64,000 nt of DNA. It comes from Balneola sp. (GTDB lineage: Bacteria; Bacteroidota; Rhodothermia; Balneolales; Balneolaceae). This document shows positions 35,404 to 43,912 of the stretch, piece after piece. The translations under genes and the position numbers were made by a program. The first letter of the stretch is position 1. The number at the start of each line of letters is the position of its first letter. The stretch lies in the NCBI GenBank assembly GCA_002696035.1, contig NZQV01000005.1:34246-98245 (forward strand), given 5' to 3'. The notes below the pieces were generated by a model. That model worked only from the letters and a program-made list of their open reading frames with translations, ran no database searches and had not been told where the DNA came from.

Positions 35404-37032
35404 ATGCTAAACGATCGTGATCGAGATGCTTTTTTTAAGACAATGGTTGATGAAATTTCGAATGAGGTCTTTTTGATCAACCCTGATTCGGCTACCATTA
35501 CGTACTCAAATAAAGCATTGATGAAGAATCTTCAATACGACAAACAAAGATTGTTCGAATTTCATTGGAATGCGATCTTTAAAGACGACCATAAGGATTT
35601 TGCTGAAGAACAGTTTCAAGAAGTCATATCATCTAATAAGGATTCTGTCCGTTTTCAGGCAAACCTTCTTCGAAATGATGAGTCGTATTATCCTGCACAA
35701 ATTCAGTTTCGTTCGGTTCATCAAAACGGGAACATGTTTGTGGTTGGCATTGCTCAGGACCTTAGCCAGGAAAAGCGAAGTCACGATCTGCTGGAACGGG
35801 AAAAGCAGACAACGCGGGAGCTTCAGCTGAATATAAAATACAAATCTACATTTTTTGCCCACCTCAGCCACGAAATGAGAACTACACTGAACTCGGTTCT
35901 TTTATTAAGTGAAATTCTTGCTGAGAACAGAGAGGCGAATCTGTCTGAAGAGCAACTCAAGTACAGCTCAACTATTCACAATTCCACCAACAGCATGTTG
36001 TCTTTACTGAATGAGGTTTTAGATATGTCTAAGATCGAATCTGGGCAAATGAGTATGCGACCGGAGTTTGTTGAGATCTACGATTTCTGTAAAGAAATGG
36101 AGCGCTTATTCCAGCCTGTGGCCAGCGAAAAAGGAATTAAATTTGAGTTTATCTACGATTTAAAGGAATCCATTCCTTTTAAGACCGACCAAATGCGTCT
36201 TGAGCAGGTACTGAAAAACCTGATCTCAAATGCCTTGAAATTCACGCCAAAAGGAACTGTGCAGCTTCGTGTTTTTCAACCCAATGATGATCCATCTTCC
36301 CGACAGGTTTACTTTCAGGTGAAGGATACTGGCATTGGTATTTCTGAAGATCAGCAAAAACACATTTTTGAAAGTTACAGACAGGCTGAGGGCCCCAACA
36401 TTGAAAAACAGTTTGGAGGTACCGGACTGGGGTTAGCGATAACCAACGAGATCGTAACGCTGCTTGGAGGGGATATTTCGGTAGAAAGCACGCTTGGCAA
36501 GGGAAGTACGTTCACTGCAAAACTCCCACAAGACAGTAGCGAGGCAATTCTCAAGAATGCCACTGCCGGGAAAGTAAAATTATCCACCGCTCCTGCAAAA
36601 GGAGATCGCATTCCTCAACCCTTGAAAACAAAGCAGGAAAAAATTAACGGAACCGTTTTATTGGTTGATGACAGCGAAACACACAACATGGCTCTAAGTG
36701 AGTTTCTGAATTTTAAGGTAGAACACTGCATAACAGCAGATTCCGCTAAAAATGCTTTTGAAGTCTTAAACAAAAAGCCGGTCAGCTGTATCATCCTCGA
36801 TATGTATTTACCTGATGCCAGCGGTAAAGAAGTGCTTAAAAAACTGAAGAATGACAACAAGTATTCTGACATCCCGGTTATCATTTACTCCGGAAAAACG
36901 ATCTCTCAGGAGGAAGAACAGGAACTTGAAACCCTGGCTGATGCCATCATTCAAAAGAATGTAATGAGCTATAAGCTATTGCTTTCCAAGATTACCGGTG
37001 TTCTGCGTAAAGCCAATGAGCCTCTTGGATAA
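35404..37032 (+). CDS. hybrid histidine kinase: PAS, kinase and C-terminal receiver
   Basis: 542 residues, soluble. A PAS domain (about 10-120) is followed by a short coiled coil and a HisKA domain with His156 (FAHLSHEMRTTLNSV; the usual Pro after RT is Thr). The ATPase domain has the N box (NLISNALKF, Asn276), DTGIGIS and GGTGLGLAI. A linker of about 45 residues leads to a receiver domain (about 420-535) with VDDSETH and the phospho-acceptor Asp in IILDMYLPD. It lies downstream of the DnaA-box-like trio and converges with aroA three bases away. The partner is unknown. Confidence 0.93.
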   Translation: MLNDRDRDAFFKTMVDEISNEVFLINPDSATITYSNKALMKNLQYDKQRLFEFHWNAIFKDDHKDFAEEQFQEVISSNKDSVRFQANLLRNDESYYPAQIQFRSVHQNGNMFVVGIAQDLSQEKRSHDLLEREKQTTRELQLNIKYKSTFFAHLSHEMRTTLNSVLLLSEILAENREANLSEEQLKYSSTIHNSTNSMLSLLNEVLDMSKIESGQMSMRPEFVEIYDFCKEMERLFQPVASEKGIKFEFIYDLKESIPFKTDQMRLEQVLKNLISNALKFTPKGTVQLRVFQPNDDPSSRQVYFQVKDTGIGISEDQQKHIFESYRQAEGPNIEKQFGGTGLGLAITNEIVTLLGGDISVESTLGKGSTFTAKLPQDSSEAILKNATAGKVKLSTAPAKGDRIPQPLKTKQEKINGTVLLVDDSETHNMALSEFLNFKVEHCITADSAKNAFEVLNKKPVSCIILDMYLPDASGKEVLKKLKNDNKYSDIPVIIYSGKTISQEEEQELETLADAIIQKNVMSYKLLLSKITGVLRKANEPLG

Positions 37033-37035
37033 AAT

Positions 37036-38322
37036 TTACTTAGTAAGTTTTCTCATATCCTTCCAGAAATCCGGGTAAGAAACTGCCGCACATTCCGCAT
37101 CTTTGATCTTGCTGTCGGCCCCTCCCTTTAAAGACAGAACGGCAGCAGCCATGGCAATACGGTGGTCATGAAAAGATTCAAACTCCGCTGACTTGAACGT
37201 AAATTCAGGATCACCGTGGATGATAAGGCCATCTTCCTGCTCCTCGAAATCAGCACCCACAGCTTTCAGCATTTTTGACATCGCCATGATACGGTCGGTT
37301 TCTTTATGTCGAAGCTCTTCGGCGCCGGAGATGACCGAAGTGCCCTCTGCAAATAGCATAGCAACTGCCAAAACAGGTAACTCATCAATACAGTTTGGAA
37401 TGATCTTAGGGTCGAGTTCGATAGCTTTCAGATCAGAGCCTTTCACTATAATATCGCCCACGGGTTCTGCGCCTTCCATGCGTTCATTTTCTATAGTGAT
37501 GTCGGCTCCCATATCATCCAGGATATCCAGCAACGCATTCCGGGTTGGGTTCAACCCCACATTCTCGATCAAAAGTTCAGCATCTTTTTGAATAGCACCG
37601 GCTACCAGCCAAAAAGCTGCAGCGGAAAAATCTCCCGGAATGGTGTAACTCTGATGAGGGATCTCATCTTCAATACTTGCTGAAATGATCTTCCGGCCCT
37701 GAACCAATTTCTGGTCTAAATTCAGCAGACGCTCGGTATGATCCCGACTGGGCAGCACTTCTATAACCTGAGTGATATCTTCCCCAAACAAGCCTGCCAA
37801 AAGCACGCAAGACTTAAGCTGAGCGCTTGGTATCGGAAGCTCAAATTTGAGAGGCTTTAGCGGTTCATTCCGGTTTATAAAAAGAGGTGCAAAAGTAGAA
37901 TTTCGCGCCAAAATATGTGCCCCCATTTGCTCCAGTGGGTCAATGACCCGGGTCATATCTCTTTTACTGAGCGAAGGGTCTCCGATCAGTTTTGCGGATA
38001 TGCCACTGCCTGCCAACACTCCAGAAAGTAGTCGCATTGCCGTACCTGAGTTTCCGCAATCAAGGTCTTTTTTGGGAGTTCCTATTCTTGCACGCCCTTT
38101 TCCTTTGATGATCAACTTTCCATCAGATGGAAGCACTTCAGCTCCTAATTGCTCTATACAGCTCAGAGTACTTTGCGGATCTTGTGCCGGGGAATAATTC
38201 CCAACTTCAGAGACGCCGTCATATAACAATGAAAAAATAGCGGCACGTTGTGAAATTGATTTATCAGGGGGTAAGGATAGCGTTCCTTTCAGGGATGAGG
38301 AGGGGGAAATATCTTTGATCAT
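37036..38322 (-). CDS. aroA: 3-phosphoshikimate 1-carboxyvinyltransferase (EPSP synthase)
   Basis: AroA makes 5-enolpyruvylshikimate-3-phosphate in the shikimate pathway to aromatic amino acids. Signatures: LPPDKSISQRAAIFSLL at the N-terminus, LDCGNSGTAMRLLSG, LPIPSAQLKSCVLLAGLF, PSRDHTERLL and, near the C-terminus, the SFHDHRIAMAAAV motif. Its 428 residues are normal for the monomeric enzyme. The start overlaps the end of the TPR gene by 4 bases (ATGA), so the two are co-transcribed. Confidence 0.97.
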   Translation of the reverse strand: MIKDISPSSSLKGTLSLPPDKSISQRAAIFSLLYDGVSEVGNYSPAQDPQSTLSCIEQLGAEVLPSDGKLIIKGKGRARIGTPKKDLDCGNSGTAMRLLSGVLAGSGISAKLIGDPSLSKRDMTRVIDPLEQMGAHILARNSTFAPLFINRNEPLKPLKFELPIPSAQLKSCVLLAGLFGEDITQVIEVLPSRDHTERLLNLDQKLVQGRKIISASIEDEIPHQSYTIPGDFSAAAFWLVAGAIQKDAELLIENVGLNPTRNALLDILDDMGADITIENERMEGAEPVGDIIVKGSDLKAIELDPKIIPNCIDELPVLAVAMLFAEGTSVISGAEELRHKETDRIMAMSKMLKAVGADFEEQEDGLIIHGDPEFTFKSAEFESFHDHRIAMAAAVLSLKGGADSKIKDAECAAVSYPDFWKDMRKLTK

Positions 38323-41315
38323 GAATCAGCTTGATTTAGCAGTCGCTGTGCTTTCTGTTCGGCTTCTGTGCCCGGGTAACGGGTAATAATTGCATTTAGG
38401 GTACTCATGGCTTCGCCCCGGTTTCCTGACCGGATGTGGCATTCTGCGCTTCTGTACATGGCTTCAGATACCCAGGTATCAAAAGCTTCAAACAGTACGC
38501 TAACTTTTCCATACTCTTCAATTGCAGCATCATATTGCTCCTGAAGCTGGTTAATACGCCCCAGGTAGAACTGTGCTTCAGCACCCACTTCGGTACTGCT
38601 GCTTTCAGCGATCGGAGCGAAATAATCCCGGGCTTGTTCAAAATTTTCTTCTTCAACAGCTACTTTTCCAAGGCCTACCTTTGCGGAATTACTGTTTGCA
38701 TTGATATCCAGTGCTGCCTGAAATTCTTGTTCTGCACGTTCTACATTATTCAGTGCTAGGCTCGCATTTCCCATTCCTACATACGCTTCCTGACGATACC
38801 TGCTTGCCGTTTCCAGCAGCTGATCATAACTGTCATAAGATCGCTGAAATTCTCCCTGCCTGTAATACAATGTCCCAAGGGAGATCAATGCAGATGCTGC
38901 CAGATCATGTTCCGGGAATTCATTTATAATGTTCTCGTAGGCTTCGATCGCATTTTCGGATTGACCTAATTGCCTGTATGCTTCTGCAAGATTTGAATAG
39001 GCCTCCGGCATCAGATCATCTGAATTCGTAACCCGTAAATACTGCCGGAATTCACGAACAGCATTCTCATAATCGCCTGACTGAAATACATTCATCGCCT
39101 GCCGGTATCGAAGCTGATCAGCCGTTGAGCTGGTTGGATTATCACTTAAAAACTCTTCCAGCACCACCGAGCTGCTGTCTGACTGACCCGCTGAAAGCTG
39201 CGCATATTGAATCCCGTTGATCGCCTCTATGATGTACTCACTGCGGGGATATTCATCCAACACTTTTTTATAAGCGGCTACAGCTCGTTCATATTCTCCG
39301 GCGTTATAGTAGGCATCGCCAATGTTGTATTGTGAACGCGCGGCCCATTCAGTTCCCGGATATTTATCGATCACAGTTTGAAATTCTTCAATGGCCTGAG
39401 AGTAATTGTTCGTATTCAAATAGATGTAGGCAATGTTGTACTGCGCCTGCTCTCTGAGCCGACTAAAGGGATAAATTCTGAGTGTTTTGCGGAAGTTGGA
39501 AACGGCCTCAAATGTTCTGCCTGCCCGGTAATAACTGTTGGCGATCTGGAACATGGCATAATCCCCTCCGGGCTCCGCCCCGATTGCCTGATTGTAGCTC
39601 GAAATAGCATTTCTGTATTCGCCCAAAGCATAATAGGCATCACCAATACGCAATTGTGTATCAGTGTCATATGGAAATAGCTGTATATCGGGTGCTTCGT
39701 AATTTTGAAGAAAATCTTCCAAAGGTCCAACAGCATCCTGATACTGTCCCATCTGAAAATGACTCCATCCCAGAGAATACAAGGCAGCCCCCATCATCTC
39801 GCTATCGCTGAAGTTTTGGGTGAAGGTCCTAAACCGTTGTGCTGCTCTGCTATACTGTCGCATTTTGTAATAACTGTCGGCACTCCAGAACAAGGCTTCT
39901 CTGCCTACTTCTGAATCCGGTGCCTCAGCATATACCGATTCAAAAATTGGCTGTGCCTGCTCATAAGCCTGATTCCGATATAAGATCCATGCTTTTTGAA
40001 AACGAGCCTGTCGTTTAAGCGCAGGGTCAATATCTCCTACTTTTTCAGCTTCCTCAAACGCCTGCACGGCTCTGGTGTATTCAGCATTCGCAAAGTATGC
40101 CTCTCCCAGCAACGTGTAGATCTTACCGGGCTCATCCAGCTCCATGTCACTCCGAACCAATCCCAGTAATACATCTATAGCCTCGCCATACCGGGAAGCC
40201 TGAAAAGCCGAAACAGCCCATTCGTAGTATGCAATTTCAACCCAAAGGCCGGATTTATATCGATCTCCAAATTCCCGAAAGGTCATGACAGACTCCCGGT
40301 ATTGAGAACTCAGCTTCTCATTTACCGCTTTATAATACAGTGCTTTACGGGCGAGCTCGTCATCTCCAACAGCCGCCCTGCCAAAAGATTCAGCCGCCCA
40401 GTGGTAAATTTCCTGATTATGGTACACCCATCCGAGTCCGTAGTGAGCAATTCGCTCCTGCTCCGTTCCCTTTGTCATGTTGATGTAGCGAAGGTAGGAC
40501 TTCGATGCTTCATCATACCGTCCCAAATAATTCTGACTTTCAGCGATCAGAAAGACCGCTTTTTCCTGAGTTTCATCAACCAGATAGGGCAGAGCATTTT
40601 GAAGAGCTGTGATCGCCTCTTCATACCGCCCCTGCATGTAATACGATTCACCAAGGGCTGTACCTACCCTGCGTGTAATTTCTTTATTGGGATAGCGCTC
40701 TTTGAGTACTTCGAAAGCAGAGGAAGCCGTCTCGTAATGTCCCTGCGTCAAATAAAGTCTTCCGCGGGCGTAAAGGGCCTTGGGAGCCCATTCCGAGTCG
40801 GGGTAGTCATTCGCCAGCTCCATGAAATAACGCCGGGCGCTGGAGTAATCTTCATTTTCGGCAGCAGCTTCAGAGATCCAGTATTTGGTTTCAGCTGCGG
40901 TACGGTTGGGCATCCAGGAATCAATCGCCTGCTGATAGTACTGTATTGCTTGTTCGTATTCCTCATTTTGGGTGAACCGATGCCCGAGATCTTTCAACAG
41001 TGTTTCTGAAAATTCACTGCCGGGATACTTCAATACAAAGTTTTTATAATATGATTCAATTTTGGAAGAATCCGCACCTGTTAATGCCCTGGCGAGATAG
41101 AAATCAGAGGAGATTCGCATTTCATGGGCAGGATGGTTTTCACTGAAGGCCTGAAATTGAAGGACGGCTTCTTCAAAGAAACCTTGTTCATACAGGTCCA
41201 ACCCACGGGTATAAGCTTGCGTTTCGGACGTCTGTATATCCTGTGCCGAAATCAGGTTCAACAAAAATATTGGAAAAAATATGGCGAGAAGGCTGCTTTT
41301 GAGAGCGAGGCGCAT
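38319..41315 (-). CDS. large secreted tetratricopeptide-repeat protein
   Basis: 998 residues. An N-terminal signal peptide (MRLALKSSLLAIFFPIFLLNL, cut near SAQD) shows export. The rest is a continuous array of TPR units of about 34-37 residues. These include several SEFSETLLKDLG-like and DYPDSEWAPKALY-like helices of the outer-membrane-lipoprotein/YbgF kind (pattern Y-P-x-S-x-W/E-x-x-A). About 25 units can be counted. It probably forms a periplasmic scaffold for envelope assembly. No catalytic motif was seen. It is the gene before aroA in an operon that starts upstream. Confidence 0.9.
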   Translation of the reverse strand: MRLALKSSLLAIFFPIFLLNLISAQDIQTSETQAYTRGLDLYEQGFFEEAVLQFQAFSENHPAHEMRISSDFYLARALTGADSSKIESYYKNFVLKYPGSEFSETLLKDLGHRFTQNEEYEQAIQYYQQAIDSWMPNRTAAETKYWISEAAAENEDYSSARRYFMELANDYPDSEWAPKALYARGRLYLTQGHYETASSAFEVLKERYPNKEITRRVGTALGESYYMQGRYEEAITALQNALPYLVDETQEKAVFLIAESQNYLGRYDEASKSYLRYINMTKGTEQERIAHYGLGWVYHNQEIYHWAAESFGRAAVGDDELARKALYYKAVNEKLSSQYRESVMTFREFGDRYKSGLWVEIAYYEWAVSAFQASRYGEAIDVLLGLVRSDMELDEPGKIYTLLGEAYFANAEYTRAVQAFEEAEKVGDIDPALKRQARFQKAWILYRNQAYEQAQPIFESVYAEAPDSEVGREALFWSADSYYKMRQYSRAAQRFRTFTQNFSDSEMMGAALYSLGWSHFQMGQYQDAVGPLEDFLQNYEAPDIQLFPYDTDTQLRIGDAYYALGEYRNAISSYNQAIGAEPGGDYAMFQIANSYYRAGRTFEAVSNFRKTLRIYPFSRLREQAQYNIAYIYLNTNNYSQAIEEFQTVIDKYPGTEWAARSQYNIGDAYYNAGEYERAVAAYKKVLDEYPRSEYIIEAINGIQYAQLSAGQSDSSSVVLEEFLSDNPTSSTADQLRYRQAMNVFQSGDYENAVREFRQYLRVTNSDDLMPEAYSNLAEAYRQLGQSENAIEAYENIINEFPEHDLAASALISLGTLYYRQGEFQRSYDSYDQLLETASRYRQEAYVGMGNASLALNNVERAEQEFQAALDINANSNSAKVGLGKVAVEEENFEQARDYFAPIAESSSTEVGAEAQFYLGRINQLQEQYDAAIEEYGKVSVLFEAFDTWVSEAMYRSAECHIRSGNRGEAMSTLNAIITRYPGTEAEQKAQRLLNQADS

Positions 41316-41353
41316 GTAACTTGCTAAGGCTAAAAAGGGTTAATAGTTACTTC

Positions 41354-42019
41354 TTATATGTCAAGATAGCGAATAAGTTCATCCGCCCGGTCAGAAAAAT
41401 CTCCTTCAAGGATCTCGCTGTTGGCCTCAGATAAGATGGTATATCCAAACCGGCGTAATCCGGAGCTTATAACGGATGAGTCCTGCAGATTTAATTTAAA
41501 TGAAACCCGATAGCTTACAGATTCTTCATCAGGTTGCTGAACAGCCACACCAAGAATTTTAGCGCCTTCCATTTCTATGATCCGTACGAGATCAGAAAGA
41601 GTGAAATCATTGTAATCCAGCTCAACGGTGATCACAGAGCCATAACTGGAAAGATTAAACACATTCCCCAGTGCCGTCAGCACGTCTTGTTTCTTGATCA
41701 TGCCCACAAATTGCATATTCTGTTCTGCAACGGGCAGCAGGTATAATTCCTTGGCTAGCATTATTCGCGCAGCTTCAAACAAATGTTGATGGGGAGGCAC
41801 TGAAATAGGATCCGAAAGCTCTAGCTCTCTGAGTGGGGTGTTATCATCTACAACTTCAATCAGTTTATCGAGTGAAGCCATGCCAACCAGTCGGCTCTCC
41901 TCATCCACCACAGGAATGCGGGACGTATGCAAAAGGTCGAGCCGCAACAATGCTGCAGCTACGGTATCAGCAACCTTAAGCGGAGATATTTCGGTATTTG
42001 TGATCTCTTTTACTAACAT
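41354..42019 (-). CDS. protein with two CBS domains
   Basis: 221 residues. Two CBS repeats lie at about 1-60 (LLHTSRIPVVDEESRLVGMASLDKLIE) and 70-125 (EAARIMLAKELYLLPVAEQ and the VGMIKKQDVL part), followed by an ACT-like C-terminal region of about 80 residues (SYGSVITVELDYNDFTLSDL). The combination resembles the AcuB group of CBS-ACT proteins, which sense adenine nucleotides or amino acids. The partner is unknown. It is encoded 3 bases after hflX. Confidence 0.87.
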   Translation of the reverse strand: MLVKEITNTEISPLKVADTVAAALLRLDLLHTSRIPVVDEESRLVGMASLDKLIEVVDDNTPLRELELSDPISVPPHQHLFEAARIMLAKELYLLPVAEQNMQFVGMIKKQDVLTALGNVFNLSSYGSVITVELDYNDFTLSDLVRIIEMEGAKILGVAVQQPDEESVSYRVSFKLNLQDSSVISSGLRRFGYTILSEANSEILEGDFSDRADELIRYLDI

Positions 42020-42022
42020 AGT

Positions 42023-43312
42023 TTATACAACTTCGCCGTTGGCACCAATAGTATCCAACAAATGGGATAATTGCTTAAAATCTTTTTTATTGATACTGAA
42101 CGTCAGTTCTACATCGGTGCCTTTATAGGCCTCCTTTTCAACATTGGCGTTTTCATGAATAAAAGCAACTGCTTTGTATTTTGAAACCGGAATTTGCATC
42201 GTATGCTGGCTATAATCCAGTTCTATCATCTCTTCGATGCTGTTTTCAAGCTGTTTAAGGCCAATTCTTTGTTCAGCAGAAACAAATACCGCATCCGGAT
42301 ATTCCCGTTTCATATCGGAAACCTGATCCGCATCCATTTTATCTACTTTATTAAATACCAGGATGGTGCGCTTGTTGGTGGCGTTGATATCTTCCAGTGT
42401 ATCTTCAACCACTTCAATGTACTCGTGCGCCATTTTAGAAGAAGCATCTACCACATGTAATAATATATCGGCTTCGCGAACCTCATCTAAGGTGGATTTA
42501 AAACTTTCTACCAAATTATGGGGAAGTTTACGGATGAAACCGACCGTATCGGAAAGCAGCACGGAGTGATTTTCCATCTCGTGCCGGCGAACAGTAGAGT
42601 CAAGTGTGGCAAAAAGCCGGTCTTCGGCGAAAACCCCTGTTTCAGTTAGGGCATTCATCAGCGTTGATTTCCCGGCATTTGTGTAACCAACCAAGGAGAT
42701 ACGTGTCATATCTTCGCGGCCTTTTCGCTGAGTGGTTCGCTGTTTACTTAATTTCTCGAGTTTATCTTTCAGGACTGAAATCCGTCGACCGATCAGCCTA
42801 CGGTCGGTCTCGATCTGGGTTTCTCCGGGACCTTTGGTTCCAATTCCCCCTGTTTGGCGGGAAAGGTGAGTCCAGTAACGGGTAAGCCGGGGCAGCAAAT
42901 ATTCTAGCTGTGCCAGCTCTACCTGCGTTTTGGCTGCAGATGTTTTAGCCCGGGCTGCAAAAATATCCAGGATCAGGGCACTTCGGTCTAGCACTTTGCC
43001 GTCGGTTACCTTTTCAATATTCCGAAGCTGTGTGGGAGAAAGATCATCATCAAAGATCACCGCATCGATATGCTGATCTTCCATGATGCGCTTCAGTTCA
43101 TGTAATTTTCCTTTCCCAATATAGGTAGAAGGGTCGGGATGGGTTTTGTTCTGGAGTATTTTCTCCACAGGAGTGGCTCCGGCAGTGTCGGCCAAAAGAG
43201 CCAACTCATCCAGATATTCTTCGGCTTGAAACCGGGTCGTTTCCGGGCCATATAAACCGACCAACGCTACCCTTTCTTTTTCTAAATCAGAATTTTTTAC
43301 GTCGTCTAACAA
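42023..43312 (-). CDS. hflX: ribosome-associated GTPase HflX
   Basis: HflX is a GTPase that splits stalled ribosomes under stress. The N-terminal HflX domain (about 1-190) contains DPSTYIGKGKLHELK and FDDDLSPTQLRNIEK. The linker has GIGTKGPGETQIETDRR, and the G domain has GYTNAGKSTLMNALT (G1), SDTVGFIRKLPHNLV (G3) and NKVDKMD (G4). Its 429 residues are normal. It is encoded 15 bases after the PH-like membrane protein gene. Confidence 0.97.
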   Translation of the reverse strand: MLDDVKNSDLEKERVALVGLYGPETTRFQAEEYLDELALLADTAGATPVEKILQNKTHPDPSTYIGKGKLHELKRIMEDQHIDAVIFDDDLSPTQLRNIEKVTDGKVLDRSALILDIFAARAKTSAAKTQVELAQLEYLLPRLTRYWTHLSRQTGGIGTKGPGETQIETDRRLIGRRISVLKDKLEKLSKQRTTQRKGREDMTRISLVGYTNAGKSTLMNALTETGVFAEDRLFATLDSTVRRHEMENHSVLLSDTVGFIRKLPHNLVESFKSTLDEVREADILLHVVDASSKMAHEYIEVVEDTLEDINATNKRTILVFNKVDKMDADQVSDMKREYPDAVFVSAEQRIGLKQLENSIEEMIELDYSQHTMQIPVSKYKAVAFIHENANVEKEAYKGTDVELTFSINKKDFKQLSHLLDTIGANGEVV

Positions 43313-43327
43313 ATGGTTGTGTCTTTA

Positions 43328-43912
43328 TTAATCTTCTTGAATTCTCTTGAGATCGATATCCGGCAGTGATTGTCCTTCTATATCATTATCCAGTTTCAAA
43401 GATACAATTTTTTTCACTGCTTTATACTTACTCCTGGGCACAAATAGCTTAAGCTGTTTGTATCCTTCCATCAGGCTTTTGTCCATCTCGGAGTAGTTAA
43501 ACAAATATTCTACCCCATTTGGTTTCGTGAATTCCACATAATCCAGGATCTGAAACCACGGTATAGTTTGCGAGGGTTCGTTGATGTTTTTTACGATACC
43601 ATGGTCGGTGATATAATATTTTGAAGCCAGGTAACTTGAGATGAACCACATGCTCCCGATCCATAAATAAGCCCAGAATATGGGATATACCGAGGCAGCT
43701 TCCGTCCAGAAAACGATTGCCGCCAAACTTCCTATCAATCCCAGAAAAACGGTAGCAAAGAGTGGATACCCTCGTAATTTCCCGGCCCTCCAGCTTATGC
43801 GTACATTTCTCAGCCTAAGTTTATTTTGATAGGAATACACCGCCAGCAATGTTGATGCTATGGTAAACACCAAGATCACGATCCTGAAAAATATGGTTAG
43901 TATATATTCCAT
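43328..43912 (-). CDS. membrane protein with PH-like domain
   Basis: 194 residues. Helices at about residues 5-25, 51-70 and 77-95 are followed by a cytoplasmic domain of about 100 residues (ISSYLASKYYITDHGIVKNI, TIPWFQILDYVEFTKPNG, KLFVPRSKYKAVKKIV) resembling the bacterial PH-like fold. The start shares one base with the stop of the BatA-like gene (TAATG). Function unknown; such proteins are usually membrane-surface scaffolds. Confidence 0.7.
   Translation of the reverse strand: MEYILTIFFRIVILVFTIASTLLAVYSYQNKLRLRNVRISWRAGKLRGYPLFATVFLGLIGSLAAIVFWTEAASVYPIFWAYLWIGSMWFISSYLASKYYITDHGIVKNINEPSQTIPWFQILDYVEFTKPNGVEYLFNYSEMDKSLMEGYKQLKLFVPRSKYKAVKKIVSLKLDNDIEGQSLPDIDLKRIQED

Noticed and set aside
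40302..41009. 235-codon plus-strand frame inside the TPR gene
   Set aside because: Antisense shadow of the repeat region with no recognisable protein features.
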